This document shows, in pieces, positions 51,666 through 61,581 of a DNA stretch of 64,000 nucleotides. Location: contig CAYVIB010000008.1 in the NCBI GenBank assembly GCA_964451365.1, forward strand, positions 1 to 64,000, read 5' to 3'. Position numbers and translations under genes: made by a program. The notes under the pieces are model-generated. The model was not told where the DNA came from. It saw nothing but the letters and a program-made list of their open reading frames with translations, and made no database searches. The number at the start of each line of letters is the position of its first letter. Positions within the stretch are counted from its first letter, which is position 1. This DNA is from CAYVIB01 sp964451365. Lineage in GTDB: Bacteria > Pseudomonadota > Gammaproteobacteria > Pseudomonadales > Cellvibrionaceae.

Positions 51666-53075
51666 CTACAGCGGTGGAGTCGGTCCGGCATCGCGGAGCC
51701 CAAGGTCCCGGGGCGGCGAGTCATGAGTTAAGTTCCTGATCCAGATACGCTTTTTGACCCGCTTCCACACGGGGAAGAATTTCAGGAACTCTTCAAGATA
51801 AATCAGGCAAAACAGCACCAGGAAAGGCAGCTTGAAGATGAAAACCGCGATAACGTAACCCGGGATACCAAAAACCCACATCACGATAACGTCGGTTACC
51901 AGGCAGAAGCGAATATCACCTCCCGCGCGCAACACGCCAATAATCCGCATCAAGTTGAGCACTTTCAGCCACATCAGCAGGCAGAATATGGTCAGGGTAT
52001 GAAACAGGAGCACGGCTGTGTCGTGTCCGGTCTGGCCGAATACATCCACGATATACGACCGGCCCAACCACACGGAAACGCTGAACAGAATAATCAGCGC
52101 AATTGACAGCCGGTCGAAAAATACATGCAGCTGCCACGCTTCCTCTGTATTGTCCCGCCCCAGTTCCCGGCCGATCAAAACGGCGGACGCATTTGCCAGG
52201 CCGATAAACAGGGAGAAAACCGCCAGCTCCACCGGCACGATCACCCCCATCACCGCCAGCGCATCGGTTCCCGCATAGCCGGTAATGATATGGTAAGCGG
52301 CGTTACCGATTGCCCAGGCGCCGTAGTTGATAACCAGCGGGTAGGCGAAAACGATGTAGCGACCGAAGTTTTTCGACTGAACTGCAGCCCGAATGTCACC
52401 GATCCCGAAAGCAAACGGATTGCGCGTCCAAAATACCCAGCCCAAGACCACAACCATCTGGACGATGCGTGAAATCAGTGTTCCCCAGGCCGCGCCCGCC
52501 ACGCCCAGGGCGGGAAACCCCCAGTGGCCGAAGATAAGCGCGTAGTTCAGCAGCACATTCAATACCGCCGAAATGATGGAAGCCACCAGTGGCAGTGTGG
52601 TATCCCCGATTGCCCGCAGACCACCTTCAAAAACCGCGATCACCTGTGCCGCGATAAGTACCAGCGCGGTTATCGCCAGGTACTGTCCGGCCAGCGCCAC
52701 AACCTGGGAATCCGGGTTTATCCAGGCGATCCAGGCATCGGCAAAAAGACCGAAAGCCAGTGTAAAAGGCAACATGGCTACCAAGCCGACAATCAATGCA
52801 GTAATCAGCGTGTTGCGATACTGGTCGGTTTTGCCTGCGCCGTAATATTGCGCTACCAGGATACTGCAGGCGGTGGCAACTCCCAGCATGACCACCAACA
52901 GCAGAAAATGCAGTTTTGCCGACAGGCCGACCGCAGCCACCGCCGTCTCGCCCAGGGAACTGACCATGACAACATCGGCCATTCCCAAAAAGGATTGCAG
53001 GAAGGTCTGGCCGGCCACCGGCAGTGCCAGGTTGGAGACGCTCAGCCAGAACTGTCGCGAACGGGATTTGAGCAC
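51666..53075 (-). CDS. MATE-family multidrug exporter
   Basis: Encodes 469 residues from GTG at 53075, with AGAGGATAAC just upstream. Twelve hydrophobic segments and two homologous halves are visible; QTFLQSFLGMADVVMVSSLGETAVAAVGLSAKL is the first MatE signature. MATE proteins export cationic drugs using sodium or proton gradients. The SemiSWEET gene is 20 bp upstream on the same strand, so they probably share a transcript. Confidence 0.9.
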   Translation of the reverse strand: MLKSRSRQFWLSVSNLALPVAGQTFLQSFLGMADVVMVSSLGETAVAAVGLSAKLHFLLLVVMLGVATACSILVAQYYGAGKTDQYRNTLITALIVGLVAMLPFTLAFGLFADAWIAWINPDSQVVALAGQYLAITALVLIAAQVIAVFEGGLRAIGDTTLPLVASIISAVLNVLLNYALIFGHWGFPALGVAGAAWGTLISRIVQMVVVLGWVFWTRNPFAFGIGDIRAAVQSKNFGRYIVFAYPLVINYGAWAIGNAAYHIITGYAGTDALAVMGVIVPVELAVFSLFIGLANASAVLIGRELGRDNTEEAWQLHVFFDRLSIALIILFSVSVWLGRSYIVDVFGQTGHDTAVLLFHTLTIFCLLMWLKVLNLMRIIGVLRAGGDIRFCLVTDVIVMWVFGIPGYVIAVFIFKLPFLVLFCLIYLEEFLKFFPVWKRVKKRIWIRNLTHDSPPRDLGLRDAGPTPPL

Positions 53076-53095
53076 GTTATCCTCTGGAGCCGGAA

Positions 53096-53383
53096 TTAAT
53101 GGTCGCGCTGGCTGCGTCGGGGGCGAATATAGTCGTTGTGAACCTTGATAAACAGAATGACCAGCGCGAGCACAATGGTTACCAGGTTGGCCACCACAAT
53201 GGCAAAGTCGTCCCGCAACATACCGTAAAGCAACCAAAGCGCGACGCCCGCAGTAAACACGATATACATCAACAGTGACAAAGATTCGGTGTTACGTGTT
53301 TTAACAACTTTAATTGCCTGCGGCAAAAAGGAACTGGTGGTGCAAAACGCGGCGGTCAGGCCGAGTATTTCTATCACGGTCAT
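53096..53383 (-). CDS. SemiSWEET sugar transporter-like protein
   Basis: Encodes 95 residues from ATG at 53383. The three-helix unit has LGLTAAFCTTSSFLPQAIKVVKTRNTESLSLLMYIVF, with the PQ-type motif (LPQAIK) of SWEET and PQ-loop proteins. SemiSWEETs dimerise to pass sugars. A perfect 12-bp palindrome, CGCTAATTAGCG (53522-53533), upstream may be an operator. Confidence 0.88.
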   Translation of the reverse strand: MTVIEILGLTAAFCTTSSFLPQAIKVVKTRNTESLSLLMYIVFTAGVALWLLYGMLRDDFAIVVANLVTIVLALVILFIKVHNDYIRPRRSQRDH

Positions 53384-53585
53384 AACGTTAACTCTAAATG
53401 TCGGGTCGACTTGGTACCGGCGGCTTTGCCTTCCAGGAGAGAAGTCAAGCATTTGATCACTTCGGTAGATACCGGAGTGCAAAAGGCACGGACAGGGAAG
53501 TTTGCGAGGCCGATGATATTACGCTAATTAGCGCGTCAATCCAATTGCCCGGCTAAATTAATCGGACACCGCGATGCGCGAAAGC

Positions 53586-54872
53586 TCAGCCGAGACAAAC
53601 GCGATTGCGTCCAGTGGCTTTGGCCTCCAGCAGTGCTTTATCCGCCCGGTCAAACAATTCCTCCAAACCATCGCCTTCCTTAATTTGGGCGATACCAAAG
53701 CTGACTGTCACGCGCAGGTTATTGCCAAAATCCTGGCCGGCGATAACTTCCCGTATTTTTTCCGCGAGTTCACGGCCCTGCTCAATGGTACAGTCGGAGC
53801 AGACAATAATAAATTCCTCTCCACCCCAGCGCGCGAATTTATCGGACTTACGCAAATTTGCCTTTACGGCTTTCGACAGGTTAACCAAAACATCGTCACC
53901 TGTCTTGTGACCGTAAGTGTCGTTAACGGATTTAAAGTGATCGACATCAAAAATAATTAATGTCAGCGGGACTTTATCCCTGTTCCACTTGTGCAGCCCG
54001 TCGTACATAACGCCATCCAGTCCTAGGCGGTTAAAAGCACCGGTCAAAGGATCTATTTTGGATTTTTCTTCCAGGGTTTTACTTCGCTTGTCGAGGATGG
54101 CGTTTATCTGGGACAGCTCTTTCTGCTTTAACTTGCCTATTTTCACTTCCATATTCAATGCAACCGTGCGGTAACCGAGAAAAGCCACTATTACGGATAT
54201 CCAGAATACTATTATCGTAAAATACCACTGCTCCCTGGATATCCATTGGCCCTCAAACCGAACGCCGCGGAATTTGAAGCGGTGTACGCCGGTGGTGGTT
54301 CCCGAACCGGTTTGAAATTCAATCATGGAAATGTTGTCGAACTCCGGCAGGGAGTGGCGCACCGGAATTTCAAACATCAACAGCCACCAGTCCGCCACCC
54401 GAAAGTTTTCAAAAGGTACGCGGGTTTTCTTGTTGAGTTCATCCACATTGAGTTCAACGGTATTGAACTTGGCGGTGCGCAATTCGTCGGGAGTGGTGTA
54501 GGCCGGGTTACTGTTGCGCAAAAACACCCTGATGGTTTTTCCCGGCCCCTCGTAGTCGAGCCAAAAAACCATCTCGTCATAATCACCGAGGTCGACACCT
54601 TCCAGGTAATTCCCTGTCAGGAAAAGCTGGAAGGAACAGAACGGGTATTCGTAGGCGTTCTTCAATTCGCACCGCCATTCGAAATTTTCCCGGTCGATCC
54701 ACTCCACCACCGAATTGCCGTTATCCAGCTGGTCAGTGTCCAATTTGACGATCAGCTTGTCCCCGGGCTTGAACTCAAGCGTTTTCCTTAAAATCAATGG
54801 GCTAAATACCAGTGCGCCTATGGTAACGAAAACCAGCGCCAGCAATATTTTTTCGAGTTTCAGGTGATGCAT
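53586..54872 (-). CDS. Membrane diguanylate cyclase
   Basis: Encodes 428 residues. Transmembrane helices at about 10-30 and 225-245 enclose a periplasmic domain of about 200 residues with a beta-rich, carbohydrate-binding-like character. The GGDEF domain has RWGGEEFIIVCSD (active GGEEF) and DVDHFKSVNDTYGHKTGDDVL. A likely inhibitory site lies at RKSD (RxxD) five residues before GGEEF. It makes cyclic-di-GMP in response to an unknown periplasmic signal. Confidence 0.92.
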   Translation of the reverse strand: MHHLKLEKILLALVFVTIGALVFSPLILRKTLEFKPGDKLIVKLDTDQLDNGNSVVEWIDRENFEWRCELKNAYEYPFCSFQLFLTGNYLEGVDLGDYDEMVFWLDYEGPGKTIRVFLRNSNPAYTTPDELRTAKFNTVELNVDELNKKTRVPFENFRVADWWLLMFEIPVRHSLPEFDNISMIEFQTGSGTTTGVHRFKFRGVRFEGQWISREQWYFTIIVFWISVIVAFLGYRTVALNMEVKIGKLKQKELSQINAILDKRSKTLEEKSKIDPLTGAFNRLGLDGVMYDGLHKWNRDKVPLTLIIFDVDHFKSVNDTYGHKTGDDVLVNLSKAVKANLRKSDKFARWGGEEFIIVCSDCTIEQGRELAEKIREVIAGQDFGNNLRVTVSFGIAQIKEGDGLEELFDRADKALLEAKATGRNRVCLG

Positions 54873-55179
54873 ATCTTTTTTGAGTCACATCCTTGCGGAT
54901 TTCTTATGACAATTATTTTTTATCCGTCGCCCAAACAGCCTGAGACCACCGAAGCAAGCCCCATGGCTCTCGCCCAACAAACGCGACCGTAAAATGCCTG
55001 TTTTCACCTATTAAGGTTAGCCCTGTCGGCCGAAAAAGCGAACATTTTCCGCGCCACGGCAGGCGCACCTGTACTTTCAGTCATAGCAAAAAGGCCATCT
55101 GGAACGGGCCCAACAGTGATATAATCCGCCGCCGCGCCACCCACGCCACTGCAATCGTTCATCCAATACAGGACAAGCC
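54873..55179. other. Intergenic region before slyD
   Basis: No gene seen. It holds the divergent promoters of the cyclase and slyD. An extended -10, TGATATAAT (55117-55125), is the likely slyD promoter, about 55 bp before the start codon. Confidence 0.5.
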
Positions 55180-55665
55180 ATGCACGTCGAACAAAACAAA
55201 GTCGTCACCTTTAATTACCGGCTGAATGAGGAAGGCGGACCGGAGCTGGAGAATAACTACGACTCGCTGCCTATCGTTTACCTGCACGGGCACAGCAATC
55301 TTCTGTCCGGCCTGGAAGAGGCCTTGTCCGGAATGGCGGTGGGCGAATCAAAAACTGTTACTTTGCCACCGGAAAAGGCATATGGCCAGCGCCGGGAAAA
55401 TGCCTTTCAGCGCATTCCCATCAAACATATCGCCAGCAAACACAAACGGCTGCTGCCGGGAACCCTGGTGAAGGTAAGTACGGAGAACGGCCTGAAGAAC
55501 GCCATAGTGGTCAAACCGGGGAAGTTCATGGTTGAGGTGGACACGAACCATCCGTTTGCGGGCAAGACACTGGTGTTCGAAGTCCGGATTACAGATATTC
55601 GCGATGCCACTGGGGAGGAGATTGCGCACGGGCATGCGCACGGCCCCGGTGGCCACCACCACTAA
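55180..55665 (+). CDS. slyD: FKBP-type peptidyl-prolyl isomerase SlyD
   Basis: Encodes 161 residues. The FKBP domain is interrupted by an IF chaperone insert (PPEKAYGQRRENAFQRIPIKHI to VEVDTNHPFAGKTLVFEV). A short metal-binding tail, AHGHAHGPGGHHH, ends the protein, reduced compared with E. coli SlyD. It folds proteins and handles nickel. Confidence 0.93.
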   Translation: MHVEQNKVVTFNYRLNEEGGPELENNYDSLPIVYLHGHSNLLSGLEEALSGMAVGESKTVTLPPEKAYGQRRENAFQRIPIKHIASKHKRLLPGTLVKVSTENGLKNAIVVKPGKFMVEVDTNHPFAGKTLVFEVRITDIRDATGEEIAHGHAHGPGGHHH

Positions 55666-55681
55666 TCGATGAGTTAGGGCT

Positions 55682-56434
55682 TTATTTTTTCCTGAACTTG
55701 AGCGTCCAGCGGTCGGTCTGCCCGGTGACTGATTCGTGGCCCACCTCCAGGTCCAGCCTGTCCACTGGCCGATAGTGAAGAGTGGAAAAATCCACCAGCT
55801 CAAAACCGGCATCCTGGATTTCCTTAATGGCCAGCACCGGGTCGAGCCGGCGGCGGTTTTCGTCGCTATCCGGCTCCATATGCCGCCGGGTGTGGTCTAC
55901 CACCGCATAGATACCGCCTTTTTTCAGCGCCTTGTGCGCTGCTTCGTTCATCGCCCGGCGACCTTCTTCATCAAAATTGTGGTAATTGCGGAAGGTCAGC
56001 ACCATGTCCACGTTCTTCACCCCCAGGTCCGCATTTTCCAGAACGTAAAACCGCTCGCCCTCGGGGCGATATACCCTGGATTTCGGCGCCAGGATTTTTC
56101 CATGCCGGAAGCCCTCCTGTTTCAGCAGGTCCTCGATCCGGCCGGTGCCGTAGGCCGCATAGTATTTCCCGTTTTCCCCGACCACCGGCGCCAGTATCCG
56201 GGTGTACCAGCCACCGCCGGGAATCAGTTCGACGATGGTCATGTCGTCCTTCAACCCAAAAAATTCCAATGTTTCCACCGGCTTGCGGTTGGCGTCGCGG
56301 GCTTTGTCACCAGCCGGGCGATCCCCGGCCGTCATTGCCGCCTTTATTTTGGCTTCCACGGCGGAACCGTCGCCTGCCAGGCAAACGGTTCCCGCAGTCA
56401 CCAGCACTGCGATCACCATGATTTTTGCATTCAT
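55682..56434 (-). CDS. Exported class I methyltransferase-like protein
   Basis: Encodes 250 residues from ATG at 56434; an upstream ATG adds four residues. A Sec signal peptide (MNAKIMVIAVLVTAGTVCLA) precedes a methyltransferase fold with DMTIVELIPGGGWYTRILAPVVG (motif I) and NVDMVLTFRNYHNF. Secreted SAM-dependent-type proteins of this family are widespread but puzzling, since SAM is cytosolic; the substrate is unknown. Confidence 0.82.
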   Translation of the reverse strand: MNAKIMVIAVLVTAGTVCLAGDGSAVEAKIKAAMTAGDRPAGDKARDANRKPVETLEFFGLKDDMTIVELIPGGGWYTRILAPVVGENGKYYAAYGTGRIEDLLKQEGFRHGKILAPKSRVYRPEGERFYVLENADLGVKNVDMVLTFRNYHNFDEEGRRAMNEAAHKALKKGGIYAVVDHTRRHMEPDSDENRRRLDPVLAIKEIQDAGFELVDFSTLHYRPVDRLDLEVGHESVTGQTDRWTLKFRKK

Positions 56435-56586
56435 TATTCGTCGCATAACCCGTCCTCGTGTTTGAATTATCTTATTCTTGTTCCGCCCAAAGGGCCCCCA
56501 CGCAGTTCAACACTATCACCATTGCGTGATTTTTGAGTGAGGTATTTGAAGAATTAACCCGGTGATACTTAAAGAAATGGCTCTTC

Positions 56587-57069
56587 CTAATCCCTGAAAT
56601 TGGTGAACTGGAAAGGTTGCCCAAGATCGGCCTCGCGCACCAGCGCCATAACCGCCTGGAGGTCGTCGCGTTTTTTGCCGGTGACCCTGATCTGCTCGCC
56701 CTGGATAGCCGCCTGCACCTTGATTTTGCTGTCCTTGATCAACTTGACGATTTTTTTTGCGGTGGGCGCATCGATGCCTTCCTTGAAAGTGACTTTGAGA
56801 CTGAAGGTTTTCCCCGAATGCTCGGGCTCACCCACGTCCATCGTGGCGGGGTCGACATCGCGCTTAACCAGCTTGTTGCGCAGGATATCCATCATCTGTT
56901 GCAGCTGAAAATCCGCCTCCGCCGACAGGGTCGTCTCCTTCGCAGCCCATTCGAACCCGGCTTCAACACCGCGAAAATCAAAACGAGTGTCCAGTTCGCG
57001 GCTGGCATTTTCCACCGCGTTGCGGACTTCCTGCTGGTTAATTTCGGAAACAATATCGAATGACGGCAT
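56587..57069 (-). CDS. YajQ-family nucleotide-binding protein
   Basis: Encodes 160 residues from ATG at 57069 (MPSFDIVSEINQQEVRNAVEN); the frame extends upstream without similarity. Family signatures are NASRELDTRFDFRGVEA and VTGKKRDDLQAVMALVREADLGQPFQFTNFRD. YajQ proteins bind nucleotides, with cyclic-di-GMP binding reported for some members, which is of interest given the nearby diguanylate cyclase. Confidence 0.95.
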   Translation of the reverse strand: MPSFDIVSEINQQEVRNAVENASRELDTRFDFRGVEAGFEWAAKETTLSAEADFQLQQMMDILRNKLVKRDVDPATMDVGEPEHSGKTFSLKVTFKEGIDAPTAKKIVKLIKDSKIKVQAAIQGEQIRVTGKKRDDLQAVMALVREADLGQPFQFTNFRD

Positions 57070-57086
57070 GGCTGGTCCTCGGATAC

Positions 57087-57605
57087 TTAGCGGTTTTTGT
57101 GTTTTTTGGGAAAGTCCAATTCTAACAATTCGGCAAAACCGTAGTCGATAGAATCCCAGGACGAGGAATGAACGGCTATTTCCGCCACCGCGCAGGTAGG
57201 CATGTCGGCAATATTCGCATTCGTCATTTGAGCGACAAATTCGCTGATGTCCGGGTTGTGGGAAACGCACAGGACAGTGTGAAAATGATTATCGAACTGG
57301 CGAACCAGTTCGAGGATGGCATCGACGCCACAAAAGTACAGGGAATCATTCTCGACAATCCGGTCACTCGGGAAATTGATCTCCCCGGCAATTAAACGCG
57401 CCGTCATGCGTGCCCGCTCAGCGGGGCTCACCACTATCAGGCCCGGCCGCGCCTTTTTTTTGAACAAACGTTTTCCCATCTCCGGCGCATCGCGCAATCC
57501 CCGTTTGTTCAACGGGCGTTGCCTGTCGGCCAGCATCGGTTCATCCCATGAGGACTTGGCGTGACGGATACAGTAAAGCCGCTTTTCGATACCCTTCTCG
57601 TTCAT
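57087..57605 (-). CDS. SixA-like phosphohistidine phosphatase
   Basis: Encodes 172 residues from ATG at 57605; two earlier in-frame codons are possible. RLYCIRHAKSSWDEP is the RHG motif in its SixA form, with RPLNKRGLRDAPEMGKRL, VSPAERARMTARL and VCVSHNPDISEFV (here VLCVSHNPDISEF, second catalytic His). SixA removes phosphate from histidine kinase or phosphotransfer proteins. It is 17 bp upstream of yajQ on the same strand. Confidence 0.85.
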   Translation of the reverse strand: MNEKGIEKRLYCIRHAKSSWDEPMLADRQRPLNKRGLRDAPEMGKRLFKKKARPGLIVVSPAERARMTARLIAGEINFPSDRIVENDSLYFCGVDAILELVRQFDNHFHTVLCVSHNPDISEFVAQMTNANIADMPTCAVAEIAVHSSSWDSIDYGFAELLELDFPKKHKNR

Positions 57606-57727
57606 TTTTAGCCAGCCCGGCAAATAATGATCTAAATCAGCCTAACAGCGTCGCGGACGAGTATATACTTAAAATGAATCCTGGAAATCAGGTTCCAGTT
57701 CATTTACTTCGACAACAGGAACAGCCT

Positions 57728-58039
57728 ATGCAAATCAACATCGCCGGCCACCACGTTGACGTTACCGATGGTATTCGCGAATCCGTAAACAACAAATTTT
57801 ATAAAATCGCTTCCCACTACCCCAGCCTGGACAGCATCTCCGTCACCCTGACCGTGGAACGCAATGAGCAAAAGGTTGAAGTTCATTCTTTGTTCAAAGG
57901 CGGCCCTGTTTCAGTCAACGCCTCCAATGCCGACCTGTATGTCGCCATCGCCGACGCCGCGCGTAAATTCGATGCCAGCCTGGAAACCCGCAAGGGCACA
58001 TCCGCCGCCCAACGCTACAACCGGCCAGTGGTGGATTAA
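57728..58039 (+). CDS. Ribosome hibernation factor, HPF/RaiA family
   Basis: Encodes 103 residues from ATG at 57728. MQINIAGHHVDVTDGIRESVNNKF is the typical N-terminus, with DLYVAIADAARKFDASLE later. It is a short-form factor that stabilises inactive 100S or 70S ribosomes in stationary phase. Monocistronic, divergent from the SixA gene. Confidence 0.92.
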   Translation: MQINIAGHHVDVTDGIRESVNNKFYKIASHYPSLDSISVTLTVERNEQKVEVHSLFKGGPVSVNASNADLYVAIADAARKFDASLETRKGTSAAQRYNRPVVD

Positions 58040-58153
58040 CTCCGGCATTAGTGGTTTACAGTTTTCCGGCTCCGCAATAGACTGCAGGTTCGCGGAGCCG
58101 TTGAACCGCGATTCAGCGGCGTTAACCCTGAACCACAACAATGGGCGATATGT

Positions 58154-58420
58154 ATGGATAACGAGAAAATCCAGGCGCTTCTGACACGACTTAAACAGGA
58201 ATTGGAAAGCACCGGATACGTCGACTCGGACACCCTCGAGCTGATTGATACACTGGAAAGAAAACTGAACGGCCTGCCTGCGGAGGGCGTGCCGGAAAGC
58301 GAGGAAGACAGCCTGATTGATTACCTGCAATCGCTCGAAGCGGATTTTGCGGTAAAACACCCGGTGGCGGAAAGTACTTTCAGGGAAATTATCGCCATAC
58401 TGGGTAGAATAGGTATTTGA
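58154..58420 (+). CDS. DUF4404 family protein
   Basis: Encodes 88 residues. It is a small acidic helical protein with LTRLKQELESTGYVDSDTLELIDTLE and the closing KHPVAESTFREIIAILGRIGI, the family hallmark. Function unknown. It converges on the RND exporter gene. Confidence 0.85.
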   Translation: MDNEKIQALLTRLKQELESTGYVDSDTLELIDTLERKLNGLPAEGVPESEEDSLIDYLQSLEADFAVKHPVAESTFREIIAILGRIGI

Positions 58421-58434
58421 CAACAGAAGCCGGA

Positions 58435-58450
58435 GCGCCGGTTGGCGCTG
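58435..58450. terminator. Short hairpin between DUF4404 and the RND exporter
   Basis: AGCGCC pairs with GGCGCT around GGTT, between convergent stops, without a U tract. Confidence 0.35.
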
Positions 58451-58461
58451 CGGCGGTACCC

Positions 58462-61008
58462 TTATTTAAATGGCCTGGCTAAAAGCAATAATTTCGGCAA
58501 TAACAGCAATGCGCCGAGCAGTGCGGCAAACATGGCAATACCTGTCAGCAAACCAAAGTAAATGGTCGGAATAAACTTCGACAGCACCATAATTGAAAAG
58601 CCGAAAATAATAATGACCGAGGTGTAGTACATGGCCCTGCCAATAGACGCATGCGAGCGATGCATGGCGGCAATATAATCCGAATTGCCGGCGACTTCCT
58701 TCCGAAAGCGATAGATATAGTGAATAGTGTTATCCACGCCAATGCCGACCGTAATCGCCGCCACGGTAATGGTCATCATGTCCAGCGGCAGGCCAATCAG
58801 CCCCATAAAACCGAGAATGGAAATCGCCGCCAATGCGGTGGGGATAATTGCCAACAGCGAAACGGGTACTGACTGGAACAACACGACGAACATCACCAGG
58901 ATACACAGAAACACCAGCCCCAGGGTTTTGATTTGCGAACTAAACAGGCTCTGCAGCATATTGTTGTAAAGAACCAGCAAGCCGGTAAAACGCACATTCT
59001 CCGGTTCAAAACCATTTTCGTCCCGAATATGATTTTTAATCCGCTCCACCAGTTCCGCCCTTTTCAAACCCGGGTAGAGATCCTTCACCCGCATGGTGAT
59101 GCGGGTCATATTGTCTTCCGGCGAAATATAAGGCGAATATAAAACAATCTTCACGTCCTCCGGCAGAGAGCGCTCCATCAACTTAAGTTCAAAATTGTTG
59201 AGGCCGCCGTTAATATCCCTGCCCACCTCGTACAAAGTTGCGAGCGACTGAACCACGCCAATTTCCGGCTGCGCTTCGAGATATTTGTGCAACTCCTGAA
59301 TCCGCTCCAGCCCCGCCACCGTCATCCAATAGTTGGTTTTTCCGCCCAGCGCGCCGGCCTCGCCTTCGACGGCAAAGGGGTCATCGGCGGCAAAGGGGTC
59401 GTCTTCAAAGGGGTCGTCTTCACCATTTTCCAACTCGGGCAGCTCACCGCTGACCAGTGCAATATCCTCCTCATCCGCCCTGATCACGATATCCAGTATT
59501 GTGGTGCCGCCGAGCTTTTTATCGATAACCGACAGGCCCTGGTAGATTTCCGTGTCCTCGTGGAAGTAATCGATAAAACGGTTTTCCACTTGCAGGCGGG
59601 TGATGCCGAAAATACTCAGGCCCGCCACCACCAGCGCACCGACAATGACAACGTTACCGTGATTTTCCACGAAGCGGGAAAAATAGAGCGTCATCGGTCG
59701 CAAACGACCCGGTTGGGATTGCTCACGCGCATCACTTTTATCTTCGGCTTTTTGTTCACGCTGCAACAACATCAGGCTCGCCGGCATAATCAGGAAAGCA
59801 AGGAAAAAAGCCACCATCAGGCCAATGGTCATCATCCAGCCGAAATCGATTACCGGACGTATATCACTGACCACCAGCGAGGCAAAGGCCACCATTGTAG
59901 TCAGCACCGTGTACAAAATCGGCCGCGCCATGAACTTTACGGTTTCCGTCACCAGTTGCTTCTGGTCCCACTCCGGCTCGCTTGCGGCAAACTCCCGGTA
60001 ACGCACAATCAGGTGAATGATCATCGCCAGGGAAATAATCAACAGCAGGGCGACAAAGTTCGACGAGATAACGGTTAACCGCCAGTCCACCCAACTGATA
60101 TAACCAAGCATCATCACCACCGCGGTCATGCAGGTCATCATCGGAATCACGATAAAGGCCAGGCGGCGGAAGATGATTGCCAGAATAATAATCATGAACA
60201 CCACCACGGCAGCGCCGAAAACCACCAGATCGCTTTGGATAAAGCGGATCATATCGGCGGTAATCATGCTCACACCACCAACGAAAATCTGCGCATCGTC
60301 TTGGTACTTTTCTGTAATTTCCCGCACCTGGGCCACCCGCGCGCGCGATCGCTCATCCGCCCGGGTGCGATATTTCAGAAATGTCTCGCTGACCTCTCCC
60401 AGCCTCGCTTCTTCTTCACTGGTCAGTCCTTCGGTGTCGCGCTTCAAGCGCAGTGCATCGCGCTCCTGCACCAACTCGATGTATCGCTTGTCGACCTCCA
60501 GATTCAACAGCAACGCCGTCGTTTGCCCGTCGGGGCTTAGAATCATGTCTTCGTATATCGGGCTTTCCAAAAACTCCTGCTTTGCCATCTGCTTGTCCAC
60601 GCCGGGAGTTTCCAGTGTGCGTACACCGGACAAGGTTTCGGTAAGGTTCTGCTTGGGACTGTACAGCAGTGGAACGTTAAGAATGCTGTTGACACCCGTC
60701 ACGCCCTGGACCTGGGCAAGGTCTTTTTGAAGATTGCGTAAAATCGCCAGTGATTCCTCACTAAAAAGATCACTGTGGGGCTGGAAGGTGACCACGAGAA
60801 AATCACCACTTTCAAACATTTTTGTGGTTTCGCGGAAGAAATTCAGGTCTTCGTCATGTTCGAGAGTCAATGAATCGGATGAGGCATCGAGCTTGAACCT
60901 GGGCAAACCCGCCGCCAGCGCCAGCGTCACCAGCGCAATCGCCAGCAGGACAATTTTGGGATGGTGGATTACAGCGGAAAAATAACGGTTGTAAAAGCGA
61001 TCCATCAT
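58462..61008 (-). CDS. RND-superfamily exporter (MMPL/SSD type)
   Basis: Encodes 848 residues. Two halves, each with one helix, a large periplasmic domain and five more helices, make twelve transmembrane segments. The second periplasmic domain contains an acidic tandem repeat, DDPFEDDPFAADDPFAVEG (about residues 535-553). GIGVDNTIHYIYRF in the second half carries the proton-relay acidic residue. Relatives export lipids or hydrophobic compounds; no membrane-fusion or outer-membrane partner is adjacent, so it may act alone, for example with hopanoids or siderophore-like lipids (inference). Confidence 0.87.
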   Translation of the reverse strand: MMDRFYNRYFSAVIHHPKIVLLAIALVTLALAAGLPRFKLDASSDSLTLEHDEDLNFFRETTKMFESGDFLVVTFQPHSDLFSEESLAILRNLQKDLAQVQGVTGVNSILNVPLLYSPKQNLTETLSGVRTLETPGVDKQMAKQEFLESPIYEDMILSPDGQTTALLLNLEVDKRYIELVQERDALRLKRDTEGLTSEEEARLGEVSETFLKYRTRADERSRARVAQVREITEKYQDDAQIFVGGVSMITADMIRFIQSDLVVFGAAVVVFMIIILAIIFRRLAFIVIPMMTCMTAVVMMLGYISWVDWRLTVISSNFVALLLIISLAMIIHLIVRYREFAASEPEWDQKQLVTETVKFMARPILYTVLTTMVAFASLVVSDIRPVIDFGWMMTIGLMVAFFLAFLIMPASLMLLQREQKAEDKSDAREQSQPGRLRPMTLYFSRFVENHGNVVIVGALVVAGLSIFGITRLQVENRFIDYFHEDTEIYQGLSVIDKKLGGTTILDIVIRADEEDIALVSGELPELENGEDDPFEDDPFAADDPFAVEGEAGALGGKTNYWMTVAGLERIQELHKYLEAQPEIGVVQSLATLYEVGRDINGGLNNFELKLMERSLPEDVKIVLYSPYISPEDNMTRITMRVKDLYPGLKRAELVERIKNHIRDENGFEPENVRFTGLLVLYNNMLQSLFSSQIKTLGLVFLCILVMFVVLFQSVPVSLLAIIPTALAAISILGFMGLIGLPLDMMTITVAAITVGIGVDNTIHYIYRFRKEVAGNSDYIAAMHRSHASIGRAMYYTSVIIIFGFSIMVLSKFIPTIYFGLLTGIAMFAALLGALLLLPKLLLLARPFK

Positions 61009-61095
61009 AAGCCGTGCCTTAGTTAAATTGTTTAATATTTTTCTGGATTTTATTGTTCGTTGTTTGTATTTAACTTACAAAAGCCGTCATAGCCG

Positions 61096-61368
61096 TCAGC
61101 GGTCGACATGGCCCAGCGACGCCTCCGGAAAAACAACGGCCTTCACTTTCTGCTTTAACTCCCTGGGACCGGGAAAGCCGCCGTCGCGTTTCCTTTCCCA
61201 TACCAGTTGCGAATCAACCCATATTTCGAAGACACCGCCCGTTCCGGGCCGCAGTGTCACTTCATAAAGATGGTCGGAGAAAGTCTGCAACAGCTCCTGC
61301 GCCATCCAGGCGGCCCGCAGCTGCCATTGGCAAAGGGTGCAGTAATGAATAACAACGCTGGGTTTCAT
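61096..61368 (-). CDS. SelT/SelW/SelH-family thioredoxin-fold protein
   Basis: Encodes 90 residues from ATG at 61368. HYCTLCQWQLRAAWMAQELL has the CxxC redox motif at residues about 10-13, and GTGGVFEIWVDSQLVWERKRDGGFPGPRELKQKV is the conserved second half. No selenocysteine is used: the position is Cys. A redox role is inferred from the fold. Confidence 0.9.
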   Translation of the reverse strand: MKPSVVIHYCTLCQWQLRAAWMAQELLQTFSDHLYEVTLRPGTGGVFEIWVDSQLVWERKRDGGFPGPRELKQKVKAVVFPEASLGHVDR

Positions 61369-61581
61369 GTCCAAAGCTTCCAACCCCGGTTACAAAAGGC
61401 GCGATCGCGCCGCATTTTACCCCAGCCGGTTTAATTTTTTGTAATTTGTTGTATAAAATGCTCGATCCCGCGCGTGCAATACCCTCCATCCGACGACCGG
61501 CGCTGGAAGGTCCGGGACCAGATCCCAACGACCCCGGAATAACGTTGATGCCTAAATAATCACCAAGGCCACTGTGACAAC

